Below are positions 6,740-12,843 of a stretch of DNA of 12,843 nucleotides, in pieces. Position numbers and translations under genes: made by a program. Source of the DNA: an uncultured Verrucomicrobiota bacterium (GTDB taxonomy: Bacteria; Verrucomicrobiota; Verrucomicrobiae; Opitutales; Opitutaceae); contig CAMLNJ010000028.1 in the NCBI GenBank assembly GCA_946481225.1, positions 1 to 12,843 on the forward strand, given 5' to 3'. The notes under the pieces are model-generated. The model ran no database searches. It was not told the DNA's origin and worked only from the letters and a program-made list of their open reading frames with translations. Position 1 is the stretch's first letter. Every line of letters begins with the position of its first letter.

Positions 6740-7612
6740 CTACTCGGGAGCAGCTCCCGAAAATCGATCCACCGACGAGACGGCGGCCACGCCGACCACC
6801 TCTTCGAGGGCGCGAGCGCGAAGATCGCCGGCGGAAAACGACTCGGCCCACGTGAGCGCGGCTCCCGCGTCCCGTTGCGCCCATTGGTGCAACACGGCGA
6901 GGGCGGCCTCGTTTCGATCCGGGCCCGGCGACATCTTCTCAAAGACCAGCCGGGCGGCTTCCTTGGGGTCGGTCCGGGCTTTGACGAAAGCGACGCGCTG
7001 CAACAAGCGGTCGCGTTGCGCCCCCTCGAGTTTGCCCAGCGCCCAGGCGCTCGAGGCCGCGAAATCTTTCTCGGCCCACTGGTGCGCCATGTTGTCCAAG
7101 AGATTATTCGCCGCGTCGTCGGTGCCGTCGCCGAGGCAACTTTCCGCCAGCGTCACGGCCGTCATCGGGCTGAGGGCCATCAGCTCCGGGCATACGATCT
7201 CTGCGATCACCACCCGTTGCCCGTCCGCGGGCGCGGTGCCGAGCCAGGCCGCGGCTGCGGCGGGAAAAGCGCGGGCCCATTCCCGATTCTTGTCCGGATC
7301 CAAGGTGTTCACGGGACTGCCTGGCTCCCGCAGCGCCGCGTCGTGCGTCTCCGCCGGGGCTTGGTCGTTCGCCTGAACCTGCGCGACTCGCTCCACCTTT
7401 GCTTCCAGACGCGCCGAGGTCGCGGGCGCCTGCATCTCCGCGCGGGAAGCCGGAGCCGAGACCGCGGTAGCGGGAAGAGACGAAGTCGCCCGGCTGGAAC
7501 CGGAGCGGAACCCCTGCGACGCCCACCACGCCAGCAAGACGCCCGAGGCGCAAATCGACAGAACAACCAGGTTCTGTTTTCTCGGACGTGATGATGGGAG
7601 GGGTTTGTCCAT
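6740..7612 (-). CDS. membrane-anchored Trp-repeat protein, shorter relative of the 32-residue repeat protein
   Basis: A 290-residue protein of unknown function. A basic N-terminus (RPRKQN) precedes one hydrophobic segment, residues 15-32 (LVVLSICASGVLLAWWAS), best read as a signal anchor; a low-complexity Ala/Ser/Arg stretch (about 36-105) follows, and the rest would face the periplasm. From about 112 the sequence has five degenerate copies of the same unit as in the protein at 4051-5307: EWARAFPAAAAAWLG, a weaker copy near 145, QWAEKDFAASSAWALGKLEG (anchor 179), KARTDPKEAARLVFEKM (211) and QWAQRDAGAALTWAESF (244). Spacings are 32-34, looser than in its relative. It is immediately upstream of the GH12 gene (36-base gap). 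ATG 7612 was chosen over the start at 7747 because the preceding in-frame stretch is not membrane-like and resembles nothing. No named family is recognised. Confidence 0.78.
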   Translation of the reverse strand: MDKPLPSSRPRKQNLVVLSICASGVLLAWWASQGFRSGSSRATSSLPATAVSAPASRAEMQAPATSARLEAKVERVAQVQANDQAPAETHDAALREPGSPVNTLDPDKNREWARAFPAAAAAWLGTAPADGQRVVIAEIVCPELMALSPMTAVTLAESCLGDGTDDAANNLLDNMAHQWAEKDFAASSAWALGKLEGAQRDRLLQRVAFVKARTDPKEAARLVFEKMSPGPDRNEAALAVLHQWAQRDAGAALTWAESFSAGDLRARALEEVVGVAAVSSVDRFSGAAPE

Positions 7613-7873
7613 TGGTTTGGGGAGGGCGAAATTGCAGGGCGGGCGCGCCTCCCACGGTGACGGCTTCAACGTAGGCGCGGGCACGACGGAGTGGGGGTAT
7701 TGGGTCGTCGCTATTACCTGCGAAATTTCGGGTGAAATTCCTGCCAACTATTTTTCCGTTTTCTCTCCACTGGCCCAACCCGGCGAAATCCAAGCAATTG
7801 CCCGCTCCCTCCGGCGGGAAACGAGGTCCCCTCCGGAGAGAATTTCAACGAAAGGCGCGAAACCGGGAGCCGA
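7613..7873. promoter_or_regulatory. intergenic region before the repeat-protein/GH12 pair with repeated AAATT motifs
   Basis: This 261-base gap between the kinase stop and the repeat-protein start is more AT-rich in parts than its neighbours. It contains a perfect palindrome CGAAATTTCG (7721-7730) followed by a half copy TGAAATTC (7733-7740) at a 12-base spacing, and related CGAAATTG (7627-7634) and GAATTTC (7840-7846). CTCCGGAG (7831-7838) is another perfect palindrome. A 5-base stem CCCGC/GCGGG (7801-7805, 7814-7818) could be a weak terminator for the kinase gene on the - strand. I expect the promoter of the repeat-protein/GH12 pair here but found no convincing -35/-10 pair. Confidence 0.35.
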
Positions 7874-10090
7874 TCACGCTCCGGAACCCGCCGGAGACCC
7901 GATCATCGCCTCGGCTTCGCGCGCCAGAATCCGCGCCAGAAACCAGTCGAACCACCAGCCTCGGCTGTCGTCGTAAGAAACAAACTCGGTCCGGGAGCGC
8001 TCCTCGATGAGGGCCCGGCTCTTCGCCAGCTCCATGCGGGCCTCCTCGTTTTGGCCGAGCTTGAAGCGGCACATCGCCGCGATGGCGCGGGCGCCGGCGA
8101 CGCGCGGCGGCATCCGCTCCAGCCGGTCGAACTCCACGCACATCTCCGCCCGGCGAATCGCCTCCGTGTAGTTTCCGCACCGATACTCGAACAGGGCCAG
8201 CGATAGGCATCGCCAGAAGACCGGCCAGTCCTCCGGTCCCAGATGCGTTTCCGGCGGGATCGATCCCGCCGTCAATTCCCGGAAGGGCGCCAGCTCGGCG
8301 AGCAGGTCGGCGTCGGGCGGGACAAGCGAACAGAGCTTGATGATCCGGTCCGCGATCACGTGATCGGACGTGCTTGCAAACTGCCGGACGGAGTCGCGGC
8401 AAAAGTCCTTGTAGGCCCGCAGATCGCCCAGCTCCAGAAGCACCACCGCGTATTTGGTGTAGTCCAGGGTCGCCGCGTCCGACTGCTCGAGATCCAGACG
8501 GACCAAAACGGAGTAATACTCGGCGGCCCGCCGCCAGTTCCCGCGCACCGCCACCCAGTCGCCCAAGGGACGAAACACCGGCACGCCCACGGCCGCCATG
8601 TCCGAAAGAGGCAGATCGCCGACAAGCTCATCCGCCTGCGGCATCTGGTATTTGTCCAGCAACGACGCGGTCCTCGCGACAAGCGCCTGCATCTCGGCCT
8701 GCCGGCGCAACAGCACCTCGGCGTCCCGGGCTTTCTGCGCTTCGCGGCGCGCCTCGCGCTCCCGAACAAAAAGCCAGGTGGAGGTGCCGAAGCCCGCGAT
8801 CAAGGCGAGACCGACCGCCGCGATGGAAACGAACACCGCGCGATTGCGGCAAACGAGCTTTCGAAACCGATACAGGCGGCTCGGCGGTCGGGCCAGGACG
8901 GTCTCGTCACTGAGGTAACGCTGGACATCCATGGCCAGGCCGATCGCGGTCTGGTAACGTCCGTTGCGGTCCTTCTCCAAGGCCTTCATCACGATCCAAT
9001 CCAAGTCGCGCCTCAGCAACGCCTGGAATCTCGCGGGAGCCTCCCGCCGGCGGGCGCAGATCGCGGCCGATTCCTCGACGGACATTTTTTCAAGCTTGGC
9101 GGAGGGCCGGGGCGGCTCCTGCTCCCGCACCCTGCGCCGCATCTCGTCGAATCCGACGGCGAGGAGCTCCTTCTTGTTAAACGGCGTGTCTCCCGTCAGC
9201 AGCTCATAAAGCAGCGCTCCCAGACTGTAGATGTCGCTCCGGGTGTCCACATCCAGGCCGTTCATCCCCATCTGCTCGGGACTCATGTAGGCGGGCGTGC
9301 CGACAAAAAACTCCCCCGGGGAGGGCGCCGGCCGGTTCGTCGGAGTCTCGCCGCCGACCGCCTGGGAGATACCGAAATCGATGACCTTCGGCACGGCGGC
9401 GCCGTCGACCATCGTCACGACGACATTCGACGCCTTGATGTCGCGATGGATGATGCCCTTTTGGTGCGCATGCTGGATCGCGTGGCACACCTGGACGAAC
9501 AAGGACAGGCGCTGGCGCAGGCCGAGGTGGTTCGCGTCGCAGAACTCCGTGATCTTCGCCCCCTCGACGAACTCCATCGCCAGATACGGCCTTCCGCTTT
9601 CGGTCGCGCCGGCGTCCAACACGTGGGCGATGTTGGGGTGATTCATCATGGCCAGCGCGTGCCGCTCGTCGTTGAAGCGGGCGATGAAATCCCGGGTGTC
9701 CATGCCCAGCCTGATGATCTTCAGGGCGACCTGCCGACGAACGGGCTCCTCCTGGTCCGCGAGATAGACCACGCCGCAGCCGCCCTCGCCCAACTTCCGG
9801 ACCAATCTATATAAGCCGACCTGCGCCCCGATTTCCAATTCCGCTCCGGGCGCGGCGCCCGCCGACAGAGCGGCGCCGAGCTCCTTGGTGAACTCGGCCA
9901 GATTCACGCCCGGTTGGTGTTTCTCGAAAAAAAGCCGCGCCGCGCCGTGCTTGGCCAACATCTGTTCGACTCGCGTTCGCAGGGCCGCGTCTCCGCCGCA
10001 GGTCCCGTCGAGATAGGCCCGTCGCTCGTCGGGCTCGAGCTGCAGCGCGGAGCAGAACAGTTCCTCGGCCTTGTTTGTCAGCGCATCCAT
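7874..10090 (-). CDS. transmembrane Ser/Thr protein kinase with helical C-terminal extracytoplasmic region
   Basis: A 738-residue Pkn/Hanks-type kinase. Residues 1-70 are the helical N-terminal region usual in Planctomycetes/Verrucomicrobiota kinases (LEPDERRAYLDGTCGGDAAL). The kinase domain runs about 93-395: Gly-rich loop GEGGCG (101-106), Lys124 in VALK, HRDIKASN with Asp217, Lys219 and Asn222, DFG 238-240 and the APE-equivalent MSPEQ. All catalytic residues are present, so it should be active. One membrane segment (about 419-442) follows, then a charged, Arg/Ala/Glu-rich, coiled-coil-like stretch and about 270 residues of helical, TPR-like sequence (NWRRAAEYYSVL, RCGNYTEAIRRAEM, LGQNEEARMEL) that would lie outside the cytoplasm. 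The role of that part as a sensor is inference. Its start is 48 bases after the stop of the sigma factor gene, which is the usual pairing in these phyla, so co-transcription and functional linkage are likely. A small inverted repeat (10091-10104) directly precedes the ATG. Confidence 0.95.
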   Translation of the reverse strand: MDALTNKAEELFCSALQLEPDERRAYLDGTCGGDAALRTRVEQMLAKHGAARLFFEKHQPGVNLAEFTKELGAALSAGAAPGAELEIGAQVGLYRLVRKLGEGGCGVVYLADQEEPVRRQVALKIIRLGMDTRDFIARFNDERHALAMMNHPNIAHVLDAGATESGRPYLAMEFVEGAKITEFCDANHLGLRQRLSLFVQVCHAIQHAHQKGIIHRDIKASNVVVTMVDGAAVPKVIDFGISQAVGGETPTNRPAPSPGEFFVGTPAYMSPEQMGMNGLDVDTRSDIYSLGALLYELLTGDTPFNKKELLAVGFDEMRRRVREQEPPRPSAKLEKMSVEESAAICARRREAPARFQALLRRDLDWIVMKALEKDRNGRYQTAIGLAMDVQRYLSDETVLARPPSRLYRFRKLVCRNRAVFVSIAAVGLALIAGFGTSTWLFVREREARREAQKARDAEVLLRRQAEMQALVARTASLLDKYQMPQADELVGDLPLSDMAAVGVPVFRPLGDWVAVRGNWRRAAEYYSVLVRLDLEQSDAATLDYTKYAVVLLELGDLRAYKDFCRDSVRQFASTSDHVIADRIIKLCSLVPPDADLLAELAPFRELTAGSIPPETHLGPEDWPVFWRCLSLALFEYRCGNYTEAIRRAEMCVEFDRLERMPPRVAGARAIAAMCRFKLGQNEEARMELAKSRALIEERSRTEFVSYDDSRGWWFDWFLARILAREAEAMIGSPAGSGA

Positions 10091-10104
10091 ACACGGACTC
10101 GTGT
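10091..10104. repeat. small inverted repeat touching the kinase start codon
   Basis: ACACG (10091-10095) and CGTGT (10100-10104) form a 5-base stem with a GACT loop, directly before the kinase ATG. In the sigma-kinase mRNA it could mask the start, or it may be chance at this length. Confidence 0.25.
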
Positions 10105-10138
10105 CATGCCCGGCCAGACGGCATTGGTCGCCGACACG

Positions 10139-10696
10139 TCATGCTCCCGCGCTCAGTTTTTCCAACAGCCATAGCTTGGCGCATTCCCAATGCCGATAGA
10201 CCGTGCGCTCGCCGATGCCCAGGGCCTCCGCGACCTCTTCGTTGGTCAGGCCGCCGAAAAATTTCAGCACCACGACGCGCGCCCTTTCGGCGTGAACCTG
10301 CTGCAGCTCCTCGAGCGCCGCGTCGATCAGCAGGATGGACGCATCGGGCGACGAGCCGGCGCACTCGAAATCCGCGATGTCCAACAGGACTTGTTTCCCG
10401 CCTCGCTTCGCCGCGCATTTCCGGCGCGCATGTTCGATCAGGATTCGCCTCATGGCCTCGGCCGCCGCGTGAAAAAAATGGGCGCGGCTCCGCCAGTTCT
10501 GCTCGTCGTCCTTCACCATCCGGATCCACGCCTCATGCACCAAGGCCGTCGGCTGCAAAGTGTGCCCCGCCGACTCGCGGGCCATGCGCGCCGCCGCCAT
10601 GACCTTGAGTTCGTCGTAAACCAGCGGCAGCAGATCGTCGATCGCCCGGTTATCGCCACATCTCGCGGCGCGCAGGATCTGCGTCACGTCGCTCAT
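10139..10696 (-). CDS. ECF-type RNA polymerase sigma factor (Sigma70_ECF / TIGR02999-like)
   Basis: A 185-residue sigma factor that redirects RNA polymerase to specific promoters. Region 2 covers about 8-85: LLPLVYDELKVMAAARMARE, HTLQPTALVHEAWIRM and the melting/-10 segment NWRSRAHFFHAAAEAMRRIL, which are typical of the PF07638/TIGR02999 group. Region 4 (about 122-180) carries the -35-binding helix-turn-helix GLTNEEVAEALGIGERTVYR. Only regions 2 and 4 are present. No anti-sigma gene is adjacent; instead a Ser/Thr kinase follows after 48 bases, the common arrangement for this sigma group, suggesting control by phosphorylation (inference). ATG 10696 was chosen because family homology begins there and GGTGA (10705-10701) lies 4 bases upstream on the - strand; the longer frame from 10765 adds unrelated Arg/Pro-rich sequence. 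Confidence 0.93.
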   Translation of the reverse strand: MSDVTQILRAARCGDNRAIDDLLPLVYDELKVMAAARMARESAGHTLQPTALVHEAWIRMVKDDEQNWRSRAHFFHAAAEAMRRILIEHARRKCAAKRGGKQVLLDIADFECAGSSPDASILLIDAALEELQQVHAERARVVVLKFFGGLTNEEVAEALGIGERTVYRHWECAKLWLLEKLSAGA

Positions 10697-10700
10697 GGGA

Positions 10701-10705
10701 TCACC
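10701..10705 (-). promoter_or_regulatory. Shine-Dalgarno GGTGA of the sigma gene, overlapping a small-ORF stop
   Basis: On the - strand GGTGA sits 4 bases before the sigma ATG (10696). The TGA inside it (10703-10701) is also the stop codon of the small ORF at 10832-10701, an arrangement compatible with translational coupling. Confidence 0.5.
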
Positions 10706-10832
10706 GAAAAGGCCGCCGGCCTTCCCGCGGATCGGCCTGCGTGAAGGCGCCGACCTTGGCGACATGCTTGGCGGCGAACGTGGCGCCCAGGCCCAAGTCA
10801 GCGCAAAACCGTCTTGAGGTAGCGAGGATCAT
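10701..10832 (-). CDS. possible 43-residue leader ORF before the sigma factor gene
   Basis: An ATG-started frame of 43 codons, not long enough to be convincing by length alone. Its sequence begins MILATSRRFCADLG, contains the amphipathic-looking LGATFAAKHVAKVGAF, and ends REGRRPFR. The middle codons mostly end in G or C, as in the real genes here. An in-frame TAG (10850-10848) bounds it upstream. The stop lies inside the sigma gene's ribosome binding site, 4 bases from its ATG. There is no strong Shine-Dalgarno of its own. It could be a coupled leader peptide, a gene remnant or chance; I recognise no family. Confidence 0.3.
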   Translation of the reverse strand: MILATSRRFCADLGLGATFAAKHVAKVGAFTQADPREGRRPFR

Positions 10833-10857
10833 CTCAGGGGGTGGGAACTAAGAAGCC

Positions 10858-10889
10858 GACCAAACCCTCGTCGAAAACGAGGCCTGGTC
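10858..10889. repeat. two-part hairpin in the sigma gene leader
   Basis: GACCA (10858-10862) pairs with TGGTC (10885-10889), and inside it CCTCGT (10866-10871) pairs with ACGAGG (10877-10882) around a five-base loop; the two helices are separated by a small asymmetric internal loop (3 and 2 bases). On the - strand it is followed by the T-rich GGCTTCTTAGTT, so it may act as an attenuator or terminator upstream of the sigma gene. It may also be a structured leader or protein-binding site. Confidence 0.4.
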
Positions 10890-11000
10890 TGTGTTCGTGC
10901 GGGGTTGGGGTGCGGGCAAACTAGGCTCTCCTCGCTGGAAGGAAAGCCGTGAACGGGGGTAAGGGAGCAGGAAGAACAGGGGCGGGTTTTCCGTTACATC

Positions 11001-11025
11001 AACCTAAAGCGCGCCGCCGGCGCGC
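11001..11025 (-). terminator. intrinsic terminator after GH43 gene
   Basis: On the - strand GCGCGCC (11025-11019) and GGCGCGC (11015-11009) form a perfect, all-GC 7-base stem with a 3-base loop, followed by TTTAGGTT (11008-11001). It is 67 bases past the GH43 stop. The T-tract is short, but the stem is very stable. Confidence 0.6.
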
Positions 11026-11091
11026 CCATTGGACGCCACCGCATCAAGGTCGGATGCGAAGCCAAGAGGTCGCGCGGCGCGCGCGGCCGGA

Positions 11092-12576
11092 TCACCGCAC
11101 CGGACCGAACACCGTGAACTCGGCCACGGCAGGGCGGATGCCTTTGGGATGCCCCAGGATCACCAACCGGGCGCGGCCCGCATTGGTCGGCTCGCACTCG
11201 CGATAATCGACAAGAAAGTCCTCCGTGCTCTCGCTGCGATCGATGATCGTCTTCCACTGGCCGGGCGCGGTCTCCGCCTCCACGCGGTAACGGAAGGCCC
11301 CGGGGTTTACCCCCTTGGGCGTATCCAGGCCGACATCACGCCAGATCACGCGCACGGCGCGGATTTCCGAGCCGGGAAACGAGGTCGTGAGCACCGGATG
11401 CGCATCGTCCTCGGCCGGCAGCCACCAGGTCGTCATCGAGTTGTCGACGACGCGCCGTCCGGCGGTGTTAGGCGCGCTGGAGCTGCCGAAGGTGGGCTCG
11501 CCGTCGTTGAGCGGCACCCAGGGCGTCGCGTCGGCTCCGCCGATGGGCTGCGGCGAGGAGGTCGCCGCCGGCACATAGAGATTGCCCTCTGCGTCAAACG
11601 TGGCCGGGTCCATGCCGATGCGACGCTCGAAACCATGCACGACCGCGGCCAGCACCGTGTAGAAGGTCCATAGGCGATCCCCCGGTCCGCGCACGATGCA
11701 GCCGTGGGCCGTGCCGGTGCTAAAACCCTCCGTGTTGCGGAAGATGGGATTGCGCGCCTGCGGCTTGAAAGGCCCGAGCGGCGAGTCGGAAACGTAGCAT
11801 CCCATGGCGTAGGTGCGGAACTGCGTGCCGCCCGCGCAATACACCAGGTGGTAGCGCCCCTCGTGCTTGACCATCCAGCCGCCCTCCATCCAGCCGAGGT
11901 AGCGGTTTTGATTATGGTTGCCGACCGACTCCCACGGGAACGCGTGCGGATTGAACGGGATCATCTCCTGCGGCTCGCCCTTCGGCTGCGTGACGTCGGT
12001 CGCGTCGAGCTCCACGCCCCAGATGCCGCCGCTCGGCGTGCAGCCCCAGTAGAAAAACAGGCGCCCGTCGTCGTCGGAAAACAACATCGGGTCGATCATC
12101 ACCGGAAGCTTTCCCGTCCCGAAGGGGATCTTCAGCGCGCCGATGGGACGGAAGGGCCCGAGCGGCGAGTCGCTCTCGTGAATCTCCGAGCCGGAGCCCA
12201 TCAGGAGAAACCGCGTCCCGTGCCGCACGATGGTGGGCGCGTAGCCGAGGTCGCGCACGTTGAGCGGATGATGCTGCCAGGTCCGTCCTTCGTCGCGGCT
12301 CACCCACGCCATGTCGCAAGACGGGTAGAGATACCACGCGCCCTCGTGCCACAGCGCGGTCGGGTCGGCGAGTTCGCGGTATTGTTCCTTGAGCTCGGCG
12401 AACCACAGGCCGCCGTCGTTCGGCTCCCCTTTGTTGATCCAGCGGGCGAGTTTTCCCACGGGATAGTTGGGGATCGGGAGCGGGTTGCAATAGCGCTCGG
12501 GCGGGCGCGGCTCCGCGGCGAAGAGCGAGCCGGCGGCGAGGGCCGAAAAGAGGACGGAATAGGTGACAGGTTTCAT
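11092..12576 (-). CDS. secreted GH43-like beta-propeller glycosidase with C-terminal discoidin-like module
   Basis: A 494-residue exported enzyme. The signal peptide is about 1-20 (SVLFSALAAGSLFA). A five-bladed propeller spans about 60-340 and carries the three GH43 carboxylates in order: Asp71 in ELADPTALW (general base), Asp162 in MIDPMLFSDDDG (pKa modulator) and Glu231 in GWMEGGWMV (general acid). Other landmarks are SDSPLGPF (twice, about 135-142 and 263-270) and STGTAHG with His291. GH43 enzymes act on arabinan, arabinoxylan or xylan side chains; substrate cannot be fixed here. Residues about 365-490 look like an F5/8 type C (discoidin) carbohydrate-binding module: VVDNSMTTWWLP, IRAVRVIWRDVG, and RLVILGHP near the end. 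The propeller being inverting is known of the family. The next gene upstream also ends in a discoidin-like sequence, 126 bases away. Confidence 0.88.
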   Translation of the reverse strand: MKPVTYSVLFSALAAGSLFAAEPRPPERYCNPLPIPNYPVGKLARWINKGEPNDGGLWFAELKEQYRELADPTALWHEGAWYLYPSCDMAWVSRDEGRTWQHHPLNVRDLGYAPTIVRHGTRFLLMGSGSEIHESDSPLGPFRPIGALKIPFGTGKLPVMIDPMLFSDDDGRLFFYWGCTPSGGIWGVELDATDVTQPKGEPQEMIPFNPHAFPWESVGNHNQNRYLGWMEGGWMVKHEGRYHLVYCAGGTQFRTYAMGCYVSDSPLGPFKPQARNPIFRNTEGFSTGTAHGCIVRGPGDRLWTFYTVLAAVVHGFERRIGMDPATFDAEGNLYVPAATSSPQPIGGADATPWVPLNDGEPTFGSSSAPNTAGRRVVDNSMTTWWLPAEDDAHPVLTTSFPGSEIRAVRVIWRDVGLDTPKGVNPGAFRYRVEAETAPGQWKTIIDRSESTEDFLVDYRECEPTNAGRARLVILGHPKGIRPAVAEFTVFGPVR

Positions 12577-12602
12577 ATCAACAGCTGATCATTTCTCATT
12601 TC

Positions 12603-12673
12603 AGGTGGGGGCGGGTCCCTCCGCCCGTCGGCCGGCTGTCGCGCGGCGGGCGCAGGGACGCGCCCGCCCACCT
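12603..12673. repeat. 71-base GC-rich REP-like inverted repeat between two genes
   Basis: The left arm starts AGGTGGGGGCGGGTCCCTCC (12603-12622) and continues to about 12626; it matches the reverse complement of 12648-12673 (which ends GCCCGCCCACCT) with a few mismatches and small length differences. The centre (about 12627-12647) holds GCCGGC and more self-complementary sequence. It fills most of the gap between two co-oriented genes and resembles bacterial REP elements; it may also stop transcription of the upstream gene. No second copy was seen in this window. Confidence 0.6.
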
Positions 12674-12702
12674 CGGTGGGAATGTCCGATGAGCCCTGCG
12701 GC

Positions 12703-12843
12703 TTACTCGGTGATGACGTCGACCTCGGCGTAGCCGATCTCGTTGTTGCCGTCCGTGTTTCGCAGAGCCTGCAGCTTGATGTAGCGGCCCTTCACCGGAG
12801 CGAAGGTCTTGGTCTGCCAGACGCGGTTGTTTTTGATGTTCGA
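12703..12843 (-). CDS. C-terminal end of a discoidin (F5/8 type C)-like domain protein, cut by window edge
   Basis: The last 46 residues of a gene that starts outside the window; the frame is open to the final base and stops with TAA at 12705-12703. The visible sequence includes NNRVWQTKTFAPVKGRYIKL, followed by QALRNT, NEIGYAEVDVITE. The pattern of an aromatic/hydrophobic strand, RYIKLQAL and final AEVDV is how F5/8 type C domains end (the usual form is RYVRL...A..E..V). Such domains are carbohydrate-binding appendages on secreted enzymes, and the next gene is a GH43-like enzyme with a similar C-terminus. The rest of the protein, and thus its enzyme class, cannot be known from here. Confidence 0.68.
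   Translation of the reverse strand, partial: SNIKNNRVWQTKTFAPVKGRYIKLQALRNTDGNNEIGYAEVDVITE

Larger units (their letters stand above)
10697..11091. other. 395-base intergenic/leader region between GH43 and sigma genes
   Basis: No long gene is supported here. The - strand order is: GH43 terminator hairpin (11025-11001), about 110 bases without recognised signals where the sigma promoter should lie, a bipartite hairpin (10889-10858), the small ORF (10832-10701) and the sigma ribosome binding site. A clear -35/-10 pair was not found. The + strand frame running from 10949 into the GH43 gene is a shadow. Confidence 0.6.

Noticed and set aside
4051..7612. CRISPR array or defence system explanation for the repeats
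   Set aside because: The repeats are protein-coding, in frame and degenerate at the DNA level, with no spacer structure or Cas genes.
7613..7747. N-terminal extension of the anchored repeat protein to 7747
   Set aside because: The additional 45 residues show no domain or signal and would place the anchor segment after an unlikely polar stretch.
10697..10765. Longer start of the sigma factor at 10765
   Set aside because: The extra segment is Arg/Pro-rich and unlike family members, while GGTGA precedes the ATG at 10696.
10949..11206. A + strand frame starting MNGGKGAGRTGAG
   Set aside because: It overlaps the GH43 gene on the other strand, has Arg/Pro-rich composition and no recognisable family, so it is a shadow of GC-rich DNA.
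11704..12588. A + strand frame opposite the GH43 gene
   Set aside because: It lies entirely within a well-supported GH43-like gene and has no recognisable domain.
1..12843. Mobile element or prophage
   Set aside because: No transposase, integrase, phage gene, tRNA-adjacent att site or terminal repeats around a gene block were seen.

Overview
The window looks like a carbohydrate-degradation region of a high-GC Verrucomicrobiota chromosome, most likely an Opitutaceae relative. This is inferred from gene content: a ThuA-like protein, GH3/GH12/GH43 enzymes, a discoidin-type C-terminus, an ECF sigma factor paired with a one-membrane-pass Ser/Thr kinase, and Trp-rich 32-residue repeat proteins. 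Few start codons have a strong Shine-Dalgarno sequence. There is no tRNA, rRNA, CRISPR array, transposase or integrase that I can see.

Layout. Positions 1-3948 (+ strand) hold a ThuA-domain protein cut by the window edge, a GNAT-type acyltransferase and a cytoplasmic-looking GH3 glycosidase. The first two are 24 bases apart; the GH3 gene follows after a longer gap with a perfect palindrome. A convergent junction with a strong hairpin (about 4006-4043) separates this from everything else, which is on the - strand.

Read in transcription order, the - strand carries: the end of a gene with a discoidin-like C-terminus (12843-12703), a secreted GH43-type enzyme with a C-terminal discoidin-like module (12576-11092), an ECF sigma factor of the Sigma70_ECF/TIGR02999 type (10696-10139), a Pkn-type kinase (10090-7874), a membrane-anchored Trp-repeat protein (7612-6740), a secreted GH12-CBM13 glucanase (6703-5480), and a secreted protein built from about ten exact 32-residue repeats (5307-4051). 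Candidate terminators follow the GH43 and GH12 genes.

Working model (inference). Secreted GH12 and GH43 enzymes cut hemicellulose or beta-glucan outside the cell, and the GH3 enzyme finishes oligosaccharides inside. The sigma/kinase pair is a plausible sensor-regulator for the adjacent genes. The two repeat proteins on either side of the GH12 gene share an architecture for which I know no named family; they are the least explained part of the window. The leader of the sigma gene, with a two-part hairpin and a small ORF whose stop overlaps the ribosome binding site, is the most interesting regulatory candidate.
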